Shown here: one piece after another, positions 44,224 through 55,648 of the stretch
How positions within the stretch are numbered: the first letter of the stretch is position 1
Layout: each line of letters opens with the position of its first letter
Assembly (NCBI RefSeq): GCF_905404315.1
Contig: NC_066286.1
Coordinates: 5,277,501 to 5,341,500 of the forward strand
DNA: 64,000 nucleotides
DNA from: Leptidea sinapis
Lineage: Eukaryota > Arthropoda > Insecta > Lepidoptera > Pieridae
Reading direction: 5' to 3'
Translations under genes and position numbers: made by a program
Notes under the pieces: generated by a model
Seen by the model: the letters and a program-made list of their open reading frames with translations, nothing else
Database searches by the model: none
What the model was told of the DNA's origin: nothing

Positions 44224-45355
44224 ACCAGCTGACCCTAGCAGATTTCGTACTGCCTCAATCGATAAATAAAAGACCTAAACTTTTGTATAAAATAAACTTA
44301 AAAACACAAAAGGAATCCTTTTTTTATTAAAACAAATAAAAAGAAATGCTCGGTATGAATGAAATTTTATTATTATTTTCGATTATTATTTACAATTTAT
44401 TATTCCACATGATGTTGCTCACTTACAAAACAGAGTTTTCCTGAAATACTGGCTATTTATAAGATTTTAATTTGATATTGACAGACACACACAGTTATGA
44501 TACAGTCTGTTGATAAATTTAAAGCTTTCTGATAAACTATATTTTTTGCGGTTAGGTTCAAAAATTTGATTTTTTGACAAAACTTAAGATTTGTCAATCT
44601 AGATAAAAATAATCTGATTGATAGTTAACAACTGTTAATGTGTTAGTTAATCTACCTAATACTATAGTTATACGAAAATATGTTTATTTTGACCTCCCGA
44701 GAAAGTTAGAAAGATATAAAAATTCTAATTATTTATTCATTTTAAACTATTATTAAAGTGAAACTTTTATTATATCGTCTCAAACTTTTTCGTCTGTGTG
44801 TTGCATATCGCGTGACGGTCGGGCGGCGCCTATACCTCGCAGCAGCTATGACCGTGTAGTGTATAGACCATTACCCATTTTTGCCAGTGCTCCACGCTAT
44901 TTTGTTTGTTTTTAACCAGGGCTAAGACATCGAATTCATTGTAAATATTAGTATATATATTAGACTTAGTATACTTTTATTATTTCCCATTATCATTCCA
45001 ATTTTCCAAGTATAAAATTAAGATTGATAAACCGATTTTTATACCCATAATGGAATATTATTCCAAAAATTTTTAGTTAAATGTCTATAATCTGAAAAAA
45101 AGTTTCACTTTTACCGTGGTTTCATAAAACCACACAATCCTTTTTTTTATTTGATTTCTGAACGACGGGGGGCCTTATCAAAGGAAAATCAAAGTTGTAA
45201 TTTTTATTTAATTCCGAGTATTCATATTTATTCAACGTTTTAAACCTTCTCTGGACTTCCACAAATAGTTCAAGACCTATATTAGGCAAACCGGTCCAGC
45301 CGTTCTAAAGTTTTACCGAGACTATCGAACAGCCATAGATTTTTATATGTATAGA
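44224..45355 (-). mobile_element. Helitron, minus strand, expanded by insertions
   Basis: Left edge AGCTGACCCTAGCAGATTTC, then ACTGCCTCAATCGATAAATA and CTTTTGTATAAAATAAACTT as at 1381-1791; right edge TTTATATGTATAGAT. Against the 411-bp copy it has extra DNA at about 44330-44690 and about 44756-45142. The second insert is bounded by AAAGTGAAAC at its left and GTTTCACTTT near its right, suggesting a nested MITE with a GC-rich core (44810-44850). Confidence 0.7.
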
Positions 45356-45832
45356 TATTTACTTATTACTAACAAAACTACGGATTCTCGCATCACCTTA
45401 TTCAGTTACATAAATTTATACTATAATGTTTGAAATAAAAATATCAATAAGTTAACATTATTATTATTATTTAAACCAAACATCTATCAATATTTCGCCG
45501 AATACGCAGCATACGATTTTCCTTAGTCGGAACGTAACTTTATCACAATCGGGACTGGACCATTCAATCTGTGCTACAAGATCTGAATATAATATTTTTT
45601 ATGTAAGATTGCTTTGAACCTGTTCTTGTTTTGTTACGATATGGCTAATGGCCACGTTTTAAAACTGACCAAAATAATTTTTAATATAATAATATATTTC
45701 TAGATTATAAAATAGATTGGTTTATTTTTGCAATTGAAAAATTTTCAGATTAACTTTCAAAAATTTAAAACTTTACTAAACGTTCGCTAATTCTGGTGTT
45801 CCAATAATGATTGAGTGTTCGTTAAATATTAA

Positions 45833-45970
45833 CCCCCTTATTCATAATGGTCCGTTAACTTTAAACAGCCGCTTAGGAGTGTTTTCTCTTATTCTGACTT
45901 AGGTCAATAGAAGAAGACAGAGTGAGAATTAGAAATGCTTTAAGTTAGCAGACTATTATGAATAAGAGGG
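45833..45970. mobile_element. Small foldback MITE, 138 bp
   Basis: CCCCCTTATTCATAATGGTC on the left pairs with TATTATGAATAAGAGGG on the right over about 33 bases. The flanks (AAATATTAA left, AAATATTTT right) are a possible target duplication. Confidence 0.7.
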
Positions 45971-46109
45971 AAAATATTTTAATTTGTAAGAAATTCTTTT
46001 TTTTTTTTCATTTTAAAGTAATAATGCGAAACTATTATTTTATTTCTTTATACTTAACTTTTACTTATGTTTCATTAAAAAATCTGACATAGTTTACCAT
46101 TATTACACT

Positions 46110-46360
46110 CTTTTTATTAGAATTACCTGAATATATGTTTGTTTGTAACCGACTCATTTGGGCGCCATTTTAAACGGCCAGATTTCGTTCAAACTTCGTA
46201 GATTTATAGAGGACCGATGACAATATATTAATATGCACAAACCATAATTTGCCAAATAAGATTTTTGTTAATTCATATAATATTTTCATCTATCGTCGAT
46301 AAGGCAGGAATTGATGTTCAGTTTAAATTATTGTAATTTACAATGTCTTTTCATTCAAAG
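46110..46360. repeat. Repeat R1, diverged copy
   Basis: Aligns with 920-1180 through GTTTGTTTGTAACCGACTCA, GAGGACCGATGACAATATAT and AAGGCAGGAATTGATGTTC. Confidence 0.7.
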
Positions 46361-46403
46361 CGTGTTTGTTAGTTTTTTTTATTATTAGATTATATTATAT
46401 TGA

Positions 46404-46698
46404 AACCAGTGGGAGGCTCCTTTGCACAGGATGCCGGCTAGATTATGGGTACCAACGGCGCCTATTTCTGCCGTGATGCAGTAATGTGTAAGCATTACTG
46501 TGTTTCGGTCTGAAGGGCGCCGTAGCTAGTCAAATTACTATGCAAATGAGACTTAACATCTTATGTCTCAAGGTGAAGAGCGCAGTTGTAGTGGTATTCA
46601 GAATTTTTGTGGTTTTTCAAGAATCCTGAGCGGCACTGCATTGTAATGGGCAGCGCGTATCAGTTACCACCAGCAGAACGTCCTGCTCATTTTGTCCC
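46404..46698 (+). mobile_element. SINE-A copy 9, near full length
   Basis: CCAGTGGGAGGCTCCTTTGC at the start, ATGCCGGCTAGATTATGGGT, GGGCGCCGTAGCTAGT, CCTGAGCGGCACTGCATTGT and the end ACGTCCTGCTCATTTTGTCC. The tail is short. Confidence 0.9.
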
Positions 46699-46751
46699 TA
46701 CTATTAACAATTAATTGAAGTCGATTGTAATTTCAAATCTCAATAATAGTA

Positions 46752-46958
46752 TTGGGTGGAGACCGTATCCTTAAAGATGATTATTTAAGTTCAGAAGTCC
46801 CGCTGTATCCGGCCACTCATTACCATATTTATCAGGGTGAGGCGGCAGTGACAGAAGCGGCACTCGAGGACATTTGTCATTTACATAGAAAATTGGTTAT
46901 CTTTTATGTGAACGTGAAAAATATCCGGCTTTTGAATACTGCTAACTTCTATTGTTAG
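46752..46958 (+). other. Unexplained open frame, 68 codons
   Basis: The middle of this frame (46780-46880) is more GC-rich than its surroundings and encodes an acidic stretch containing G-E-A-A-V-T-E-A-A-L-E-D. No family match, no convincing splice signals, no promoter. It could be an exon or chance. Confidence 0.15.
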
Positions 46959-47556
46959 AAGTTTGGAATTGTCTTGTTTGTGTTCAAACTGAAGTAGGGT
47001 GAAGCAATGAATTTAAAGTGTCCAAGTGCGTTTGAGATGTTATTTTGTTATGCTTCTAGCTTAAATCGCTTTTCAATAACAAAGACATTAGATAAGAAGC
47101 ACATATTGAAGTAAATAAATAACTTTTTCATTTCTCATACTGGAAAAGTAATGTTGTTTTGATCTGATTGTTGGGTGGAAAATGCTGCTTCCGCCATAGA
47201 GAGGTAAAAAACTCATACAAATTACTTCCCACCTAAGGGCCGGAATGAACTTTGAAAATAGAACTGCTGTCAGCTGTGATGAGTTTTATGTCAAAAAACT
47301 AATTTAAGAAAAAAAATGCGGCCATGTGACTTTCTAAACAGCCAGTGTGAACTTCTTTGAGCGATAAGCCGCAACAATTACGCACTGAGTTCCATATTTG
47401 AAATTTAAAAAGTCGACGTAAATTGTCCTAATTTGACAATTCATTTTAAATAGGTACTACTAATATTATATACATTATCGTATAATATTATATATATTAT
47501 CAATAAATAGTTTATATAAACAACTAGTTTTATTTTCCTCATATTCGAAATGAAAA
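46959..47556. other. AT-rich stretch, nothing recognised
   Basis: No supported feature. Confidence 0.5.
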
Positions 47557-47676
47557 GTAGAGTGTTAAACAGGTGTAAAAGAATCAATTCCTACTCGGAC
47601 TATAGCCGACCTCGCTGCGCTCGGGCGTCTAAATACCTCGAGAATTGATTCTTTCGACCCTCGTTTAACAATCTAC
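47557..47676. mobile_element. Small foldback MITE, 120 bp
   Basis: GTAGAGTGTTAAAC and AAAGAATCAATTC on the left match, in reverse complement, GAATTGATTCTTT and GTTTAACAATCTAC on the right. The CG-rich centre holds TCGCTGCGCTCGGGCG. Confidence 0.75.
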
Positions 47677-47818
47677 TAATATGATTCCAATTAATGTTAT
47701 CAAATGAGGAATGGTTTATTTGTTAGAAGTTGATGCTACCGTCCTTCTATTTGTAGAAATCATTTGCTCAAAAGTCACTGTTATTAATGGAGTGATTTCT
47801 TTAATGTTGAGTCATTTA

Positions 47819-48156
47819 TCTATACTAATATTATAAAGCTGCAGTGTTTGTTTGTTTGTTTGAACGCGCTAATCTCTGGTACTACTGGTCCGATTTGAAT
47901 GATTCTTTCAGTGTTGGGTAGTCCATTTATCGAGGAAGGCTATAGGTTTTTTCAAAATAAGGGATCCGTAATAAAATTATTATTTTGTAACACAAGGTAA
48001 AAACCCGAAAACCTATTTTTGTGTGCGCTGCAAAAACTATTGACAATAGAACAAAATGATGTACAGGCTATAATATAGGCAATATTTTATTACTTATAAA
48101 ACTATCTCGTGAATTATACTTTATATGGCAAAACAACGTTTGCCGGGTCAGCTAGT
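47819..48156 (+). mobile_element. Non-autonomous Helitron, complete
   Basis: Starts TCTATACTAATATTATAAAG after A and ends GTTTGCCGGGTCAGCTAGT. The leader (GTTTGTTTGTTTGAACGCGC, then CCATTTATCGAGGAAGGCTA) is typical of a large lepidopteran Helitron family. 338 bp; both termini are present; no coding. Confidence 0.9.
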
Positions 48157-48372
48157 ACGTCTATATAGACTGTGACAGCTGTGAAAACGTCGAACAAAAT
48201 TGAGGTTGACAGTTAAACTCTATTTTGTGCAATTCACGCACACAGTGACAAGCAAATCGTGAGAGTAAGTCGTAGCTTGTAACGCACACTAAAGTAATAA
48301 ACCTGGCCTGTTTTCATCGGTTGTCTAACAGCAAGAGACTCTACCTAGACGTAATAAATTATCTGAGTCTTT
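48157..48372 (-). repeat. Repeat R2, minus copy
   Basis: Reverse complement counterpart of 11925-12105 (GACTGTGACAGCTGTG, CGTAGCTTGTAACGCACACT, GGTTGTCTAACAGCAAGAGA). The Helitron at 47819-48156 ends flush against it. Confidence 0.65.
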
Positions 48373-49731
48373 TATTTTCAGATTTAATCAATAGCTTAAA
48401 TAATAATTCAGATTTAAGACCACACAGCAGAAGTGAAAACTTTATATATAAACGAGGCTAATTAATATAGACTCCATAAATTGTTGGATTTTAGTCCAAT
48501 GAATCAATAAATACTTAATTTATTGCATTTCTCAAACATATTGTTCGATGGCGCTGAAACGTAACTCTTAAAACAACAACATCAGTAAGGCTAAGTTATC
48601 AGAATAACAAAAAACACAGACAATTGAGTACTAAGAATATGATATTATAAACTGAAACTACAGATTTGCAAAGATAGGGAAAATATCAAAAAATTAACCT
48701 CAATCAATATGTCTCGTCACATAAAAACACCACACCAGCCGACGTCTGTCATATTGACACTGATTGACATCAAAGTGACAGCTTACGTAAGAAACCAAGA
48801 GAACCCCTCTAAAGGTAGCGTTCAGAATTTATACTTGATGTGGGTTGAGTTGCTAACAGGATAAAAAAAATCGATTAGAAGCAACTAGGTCAAACGGTCC
48901 TTTCAAAATACACTCTTCTCTTAAATTATAACAATGACTACAAAACTGTCTGAGGAAATATAAATGATATTAAGTATGGTTAAACAAGAGATGAAAATCA
49001 AATTGGTTCTATAACTGATGCCATAATACAGCGAATTATGGAAAAATTGGTGGTATAAATTTACCAATAGTAGAATAAATAAAAAATCAGAAATTAGTTA
49101 TTGATAATTTACAATAGGAAGAACATATTATAATTGTTCATAACGAAACGGAAAATATACGCATATCTTAAAAAATAAAATTTCTAACTATACTATAAAT
49201 AGTTATTTCTTTAAACATCCCATACAAATACGGAGAAACATACAGGAAATACATAAAAACGTCCACTTACATAGGAGAGGATTTCTTTCAATGCTTATTA
49301 AAAGTTGCTTTTAATATTTCAAAAGCCCATAGAGCTACAATAAAGAATTGATAGAAGAAAAAAAAATATTTAATACAGAAAACCGAATCATTTTAAAACC
49401 CTGGTCAGCTCAACATCATCAGAATAACTTTCCTAACAAGACTATGGGAAAAATACAACATACCACCGAAACTACATAGATTTTATCCATTCAATGCTAT
49501 TTGGTCAATAAAACCCTAGGATGTGTATTCTAAGTGAAGTACATGCATCAATCCACGCACATTGTCAATAAATAAAGGTATTCTGCGAGCATTTTATTTA
49601 CGTATATAAAGTACATGTAACTAACTATAAATATATTAAATAATTTTAATTTTAAAAATATGAAGCAGAGTATATTATAATAGGGCTCATTCACGAGCAC
49701 GACGTATAGACCAGCTATCCCCTCGAACATA
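48373..49731. other. AT-rich stretch, nothing recognised
   Basis: No supported feature. Confidence 0.5.
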
Positions 49732-49733
49732 TA

Positions 49734-50983
49734 CCTAGTCTTGCCATAAATACTGAAACAAAGAAAACAACATCTTTTGCATATAACATTTATCACTTTT
49801 ACACTTTATTAGTTTAATACATAAATATAAAACAATTTAGAATATAAAAAGCTTGATGTGGTATCCATTGGCTGCAATAAAGTCCTTTAAACGCTGAGTC
49901 CAGTAATCAAAAGAAGCACGCACTCTTTCCATGGAAAAATGCTCTACTGCTAAACGTAAGGATTGTTTAAGGGACTCCAAATTATCATGGCGTTTAGAGC
50001 AAGCCGTATACTCTAAAACTCACACATAAATCATAATCCAGTGGATTAAGATTGGGACTAGATGATGGCCAATCTTCAGCTCTGATGAAGTGAAAACGTT
50101 CGTTTCCAACCAAGACTGTGCAGACCGACCTTTCTGACCCGGCGCAGTCTAGTCCAGTCTCGCTGGAAGGCCCATTCTTGGTTATGGAACATGGTGTCGT
50201 AAAGGGGCTACCTTCTCAAGAATGGTAACTTGATACACTTGTTCCGATGTAGCTGCAAACCATAACTGAAATCGGATAGTGCCCACATTGCACTCTGTCG
50301 ACTAATTGGGACGCTACCTTAGAGCTTTGAGCATAAATACGGTCATTTCGTTTCTTAAAATGTTGCTCAAGTGTTAAAATTTTCTCATCCGTAAACAAAA
50401 TTTTTCTGTGGCCTCCGTTGGGTACCCCTTCAGTAGTTGTTTACATTTTACCTTTAATCTTCTTTAAATTATCAGGTAATGACCAGTACGTCTCTTATTG
50501 GCTACAAGTCCTAAGTCATCTTTTAAAATACGCAACATGGTTCTAGGTGCAATCTTCATCTTCCGAGATGAAATCTTTTGCTTTCAGACAGCATTTCTTC
50601 GAATTCTTTGCCTTTCTTGTTTGACCACCTTTGTGGTACGAACACTACGTGAACGGCCAGATCTTTTTCTGTCACAAGCAAAGGAGGTCGCATTGTACAT
50701 AGTTACATTAATAGTAATAGCCCTGTACACACACATTTTTCTAATACCAAGCGTATGGAGACTTTTAAAAATTGCATTTCGCTCCATACCTACTTTGTGT
50801 AATGCAATCACAGCGATTCGGTTCTCTCTATCTCCCCACTCCATTTTAATATCTCAAAATATTGTACAATGTATTGGCGCCAAACTGAGAAAACTCAATG
50901 AATAATCATATCAAAATGACAGATTCTAAATTGAAATGTAATATTTTCTTTTTTATTGTAACAGTATTTATGGCCAGACTTAG
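49734..50983 (-). mobile_element. maT-like (Tc1/mariner) transposon, both ends present
   Basis: TA dinucleotides flank it at 49732-49733 and 50984-50985. The ends are inverted: left CCTAGTCTTGCCATAAATAC, right (reverse complement) CTAAGTCTGGCCATAAATAC. Length is 1,250 bp, normal for the superfamily. The minus-strand transposase lies between. Confidence 0.9.
49853..50844 (-). pseudogene. maT-like transposase pseudogene
   Basis: ATG at 50844 opens 86 codons (start MEWGDRENRIAVIALHKVGM) with the helix-turn-helix and a basic R-K-R-S-G-R-S-R-S linker. The catalytic domain resumes at 50398 with F-T-D-E-K-I-L-T-L-E-Q-H-F (first Asp) and Q-N/R-N-D-R-I-Y-A-Q-S-S-K. It then breaks after S-V-M-V. The last block N-L-N-P-L-D-Y (third Asp, the D of LDY) is near 50045, and the C-terminal W-T-Q-R-L-K-D-F-I-A-A-N-G is at 49853-49905. 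The N-P-L-D-Y pattern fits the DD37D (maT) group. Stops and frameshifts make it non-functional. Confidence 0.85.
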
Positions 50984-52354
50984 TATATAAAGAATAAAAA
51001 AAGCAATGACATTTAAGCAAGCATGACAATGCCTGTCAAAAAAACTTACAACAATAAGAATGTCTATCTACATTTTAAGTAATATTCACTTAATAATATT
51101 TAATGTACTCGCCATTTGCCCACTTTGTTTAAATTTGCAAATAATTCATAATAAATGTAATATTTTTACCAAGAGGAATTAAAAGCTCTAACACTTTAGG
51201 GCAATTCATCAACCCAAGCTTTCTTTTCATTAAAATAATCCTTTAGATTAAACACTTTTGAGGATTTAAACGCGTGTGATTGTAACTGTGTTTTTACATT
51301 AGAGTTTCGTAAAAATTAAATTTTTATTATTATTTAGTTAACCCTTTTTTTGACCTTTCCAGATAACATTTTTACCGAAAATCTAATGTAAAACATAGTT
51401 ACAATTACACGCGTTTTAACCCTTTAAGGCGAAGAGTAAGCAGAAAACACGCAAACATGGTGTTTTAGACAAGTTTTGTGGTGAAAGTATAGAATTTTGA
51501 GCTATGAACACTACTTAATCCTGTTACACATATCCTTAAGTCTTATTTGTAGGTTGCTAATGCTTGCTGTTGGTTATAGTTAACACTGTCGAGCATTTTT
51601 GCACTACCACATTTCTTTGAAGTTAAACAAGTTTTTTGGCATGGCGTGACGCATTTTTTTGGTACTTCTCTCAGAAAAGTTATTCCTATAGCTTGTACTT
51701 TTTGTGTGGGTTCATTTATTTAGATTAGAAGTGAATAACGAGGATTGTAAGCATATAAACTGTTTTCCACACAAGAATTTTGAAAATATTGGCTTTGTTA
51801 CATAGATGGCGGGCCGGCAGCCGTGAACTCATATCGCTCAAGGTCGCTGGCATTTAGTGTCGCCTTAAAAGTAGTTTTATTTAAATGTGTAACACTCGCG
51901 TTAATCAATGAAAATGATAGTATTTTCTTTCCTTAACCCTTTAAATTATAGTTTGGTTTTTCTATGATTATTCGTTTAATATAGGTTACTTGTTAGACAT
52001 TACCATTGTTTTCAGGAAAATTATTTTATAGATGGCTTAGCCTACATACGTGGGCATTTACAGTTTATATTTGCTTCTTCTTCTTCTGTTTATATTTGGA
52101 AAGTTACTGGCATTTTTATATAATCAAATATGTACTACGGTAATAAATTTAAGATCTTGAAATCTAGATCTTAGTGACTCTCTTGGTCCTATAATATATA
52201 TACCCCGAAAAGAGCTTTTCTGCAGCATTAAATAAAAAGCATAAATATTAGCATCATTACCTATTATTATTTCATATGCCAAATTGCAGTGAAAGTAACT
52301 ATAATAGTCATTAATTAAATAGTAATTTTGCAGTCTCGATGTCTTATTTCTTTA
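50984..52354. other. AT-rich stretch holding one small MITE
   Basis: Apart from the foldback at 51261-51423 I see no feature. Confidence 0.5.
51261..51423. mobile_element. Foldback MITE, 163 bp
   Basis: The left arm (AGGATTTAAACGCGTGTGAT, TTTTTACATTAGAGTTTCG) and right arm (CGAAAATCTAATGTAAAACA, TTACACGCGTTTTAACCCT) are reverse complements over about 50 bases with few mismatches. Confidence 0.75.
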
Positions 52355-52465
52355 AGTGATCACCGCCGCCCACAATGTCTTGCAACACCCGAGAAATCAC
52401 AGGAGCGTTGCCGGCCTTGAAGGGAGGTGGACGCGCTTTATTTGAAGGTACCCATGTTGTATCTT
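52355..52465 (-). mobile_element. LINE-A 3' end fragment
   Basis: GATCACCGCCGCCCACAATG, TTGCAACACC, GGAGCGTTGCCGGCCTT and GAAGGTACCCATG are the reverse complement of 26700-26790. Confidence 0.75.
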
Positions 52466-53468
52466 CTTACTTTTTAGTGCATATTATAAATATGTCAATA
52501 ATAGTTAAAATAACTGGTGATGAGTTCAACGAACTTGTGGTGGAAACAGGTATACCTGTTTCCAAAATTGTTGCAACTTCGCAATCCAATGCTACTAATT
52601 GGATGTCTAAGCTTAGAATAAATTCAGATATTTTATGTGTGACACATCCAGCTTCACTTAAGAGCTATTTTTCTCGAATATTAGTAACGTTTAAATCTTT
52701 TGTCTAATATTGGTGAAATTAAATTTATTTATTGTGTCGACTACATTATAGATTTTAAATTTGTGGTAGTGTCTTTTATTCGGCTGATTTAAATAAGCAT
52801 GCAAAACGTTTACTAAATATTTAAAAAATCCTTAACACTATAAAATTTTTTGTCAAGTAACCATTAAAACAGGAGTCCAGTAAATCGTTTCTGTGGTAAG
52901 ATTCTTATTTCTAGATGTAGATGATTAAATAATTTTATACACATTGCGTAGCTACTATTGAGATATAATGTTGTTCTGGGACAGTGGTCATAAACCAGTC
53001 TATTCGGTAATCTGGTGGAACGAGGATTCAATTGAATGGCCCTTTTAAATAAATGATTATTTTGTTTTACAAATTTACACGCGTCAAATATTGGGCAATA
53101 TCAAAATATATAACTTTTTAAATAAATCTTTACATGAATAGGTCAGAAAAAAAGCCGAAGTGCTAAGTACTAATAATATCATCCAGCTGCAAAGTTCCGA
53201 ACCTCTTTCTTATTATAACTTGCTACTCGTATACAAGAGCCACTGTGGAACTTTCCGGGTCTCGTCAGGTTACATTAAGAAACCTAGTATAGCAAACTCA
53301 TATTCGCCGGCAATGTATTTTGTTTTAGCAATTTGTTTGAGTAGTTGAAATGTTATTATTTAGCAAAATAATTGAAAACGTTTGGTTAGTTTTTTTTTTT
53401 AATTTAAAGGGGCACTTACCTGTAATATGACACTCCATCCATTTTTAGTTTGGATATGCTGTTAATTG
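52466..53468. other. AT-rich stretch, nothing recognised
   Basis: No supported feature. Confidence 0.45.
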
Positions 53469-53469
53469 G

Positions 53470-53880
53470 ATAGTTTTTCACTGAACACTTTTTTTAATGG
53501 AATATGAGGACAAAGGAGCGTCCTGGTGTTAAATGATCACCACTGCCCACATTCTCTTGCAACACCGGAGGAATCACAGGAGCGTTGCCGGCCTTTAAGG
53601 AGGGTGGATGCGCTTTGTTTGAAGGTACCTATGTCGTATCGTCCCGGAAACACCGCAAAAGGAAGCTCATTCCACAGCTTTGTGGTACGTGTGAGAAAGC
53701 TCCTTGAAAACCGCACTGTGGAGATCACACATCCAGATGGTGGAGATGATATCCTATCTTGTGGCGTGTCGTGCGAAAGTGGAATTCGGCGGCAGGAATC
53801 AGGTAACAAAACTCTTTGGAACAATCCCCGTCATAAATGCGTAGTAGACACACAATGAAGCGACCTTGTCATTGCGTGAC
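53470..53880 (-). pseudogene. LINE-A C-terminus and 3' end
   Basis: A 95-codon minus-strand frame (53824-53537) reads L-L-P-D-S-C-R-R-I-P-L, then V-R-F-S-R-S-F-L-T-R-T-T-K-L-W-N-E-L-P and G-R-Y-D-I-G-T-F-K. It ends in TCCTCATATTCCATTAAAAA (minus strand). 5'-truncated at about 53880 within the equivalent of C-V-x-Y. Confidence 0.85.
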
Positions 53881-54044
53881 GTTGTATTCAAAGCGCGGTC
53901 AAAATACAACTGAACGATAACTATGCGTATAGACGCATAGCCAGCGTTTTGCTTCAGACAATTTTTAGAGTGATTATGAGTCTAGGTGTTCATTGTACGT
54001 CAATGCTTAACCATTTTGGTTTAGAGATTTATAAATTTAATTGA

Positions 54045-54510
54045 CACAAATAAAGTTTGGAAAACAAAACTTTATGAACGATGCGGGATTCGAAGACACG
54101 ACCTCCGGCGTTCCGTGCCGCTGCTCTCGGTGAGCAGGTTATCAACTGTAAAGTAGATACTTTTAACGGTAACAGAGTCCCAAGTTCATTAGTTTCTTCC
54201 CATCGCAAAAAATGTCAACATCCATTGTATCTATATACGTACAAACTCAGTAAATATATTACAGTATTATATACAGATGTGTTGGTAACTGTAGATGAAG
54301 CCACTGAGAGATGCCAATGAGAATTGAACAAAGCAAACAGAATTTTGTAACGAGGCGGTACTCGAACGGTTAGCTCAGTTGGTTAAAGCACCCCCACGGA
54401 ACGCCGGAGGTCGTGGTTTCGAATCCCGCATCGTTCATAAAGTTTTGTTTTTCAAATTTTTTTGTGTATTAATCCTAGAAGTGAGGGTTATCACTTTAAA
54501 AACATAATAT
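54045..54510. mobile_element. SINE-C fold-back pair with a minisatellite unit inside
   Basis: Left: a minus-strand tRNA-like half (54076-54133, GAACGATGCGGGATTCGAAG and CCTCCGGCGTTCCGTGCC) turns at GCTCTCGGTGAGC into plus-strand SINE-C body (GAGCAGGTTATCAACTGTAA). The body is interrupted at about 54160-54291 by one ~121-bp minisatellite unit of the 57 kb array. It resumes at TGTAGATGAAGCCACTGAGA and leads to a plus-strand tRNA-like module at 54364-54436. After that comes CATAAAGTTTTGTTTTTC and GAAGTGAGGGTTATCACTTT. Confidence 0.75.
54364..54436 (+). repeat. tRNA-like module of SINE-C, 73 nt
   Basis: A 7-bp acceptor stem (GAACGGT with ATCGTTC), D arm GCTC/AAGC (one mismatch), loop ACGGAAC and a T loop TTCGAAT. 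The anticodon stem is mismatched (CCCCC/GCCGG). A pseudo-tRNA, not a functional gene. Confidence 0.65.
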
Positions 54511-55004
54511 ATTGTTTAAAGTTAAGTTAACGTTAAATGTAATAACAAAGATTATGCTAATTTAACGTGAAAACTTCAAATCCATTACTAAGTAGTATAC
54601 TAAATTCATTCTACTAATTCGAACGGATATTATCTTTGACATATATAATCACTGTATAACCGGAGTATTTGGGGCAGTTTTTCTCACAGAACAGTTTTTA
54701 CCTATCCTGTGGTTTTTCTCAAATTCCCATTTCGTTTTTATCTAATTCGATATTTGATTTACTATAACTGTACACTTTTGTTAGTTAGTTTATGATTATC
54801 AGAGGCTGACTAGATCGCTTTGCCGGAAACTGTTGGTTAGTATCACATATCACAAAAGCTACGGAGGCCGGGAACGCTACAATATGTTCAAAATTCTCAA
54901 TTCTGTTGTATAAATAATGTTGTTACATATTTTGTTCCCTTGCGTTCGGACAAGACTTACACCGGGTACTTATTTTATGAAGTTGTCGTGTTGTTCCACG
55001 GCTA
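54511..55004. other. AT-rich stretch, nothing recognised
   Basis: No supported feature. Confidence 0.45.
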
Positions 55005-55120
55005 TTTGTTTTTTTTATGAGAAAAATTACGAGATGAGTAAGACGTTCATGTCATGGTACGTGATACGCCCTGCCCATTGCAATCTAGAGGCGCACAGAA
55101 TTCTTGATGAAAAAAAAATG
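55005..55120 (-). mobile_element. SINE-A copy 10, 3' fragment
   Basis: TTTTTTTATGAGAAAAATTA, then GAGATGAGTAAGACGTTCAT, GATACGCCCTGCCCATTGCA and GGCGCACAGAATTCTTGATG: the reversed tail and part of the core. Confidence 0.7.
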
Positions 55121-55464
55121 TGGCAATCCGGTAATGCTGACAAAAGCGATAACTTGAACTTAAAGTGTGCAGGAAATATTTTAAAAATATTTTTTATTCA
55201 TTTTTATTAACTAGGTACCTCTAAAAAAATTAAATCGTAATTTTCATTTAATGTGCTTTTGTAAATAATTGATATTATATGGCAAAGAAAAATTTTAATG
55301 AATTGCTTAAGACGTAAATATAAAAAATTTATATATGAAATTTAATAAATTGGTATTTCTCTAAAATAAATTCTAATGAAACTAATGAATTTTCATTCAC
55401 AATTTTTCATCGTCATAGTTGATATATACATCGTATCCATCCATTGTATCTTTTTTTTACATAT

Positions 55465-55648
55465 ATATAAAAGAGGGGGCAAACGGGCAATATGGTCACG
55501 GGATAGGTGAGACGAGCGCCCATGGACATCCGCAACAACAGGTGTGTCAAGAAAATGCGTTACCGGCCTTTAAAGTGGGAGTATGCTTTTTTTTTGAAGG
55601 TCCCTTCATCGGTCCCGAAGTCGTATCTGTTCAGGAAAACCGCAGCCA
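55465..55648 (-). mobile_element. LINE 3' end of a further family
   Basis: The minus strand encodes or spells the tail V-A-D-V-H-G-R and H-I-A-R-L-P-P, ending TATATAAAAG-like. On the plus strand GAGGGGGCAAACGGGCAATA and TACCGGCCTTTAAAGTGGGA are diagnostic of a common lepidopteran LINE 3' UTR. It joins directly to LINE-A reverse transcriptase. Confidence 0.6.

Noticed and set aside
50498..50905. 135-codon plus-strand open frame
   Set aside because: It is the antisense of the maT-like transposase N-terminus; the minus strand carries the recognisable protein.
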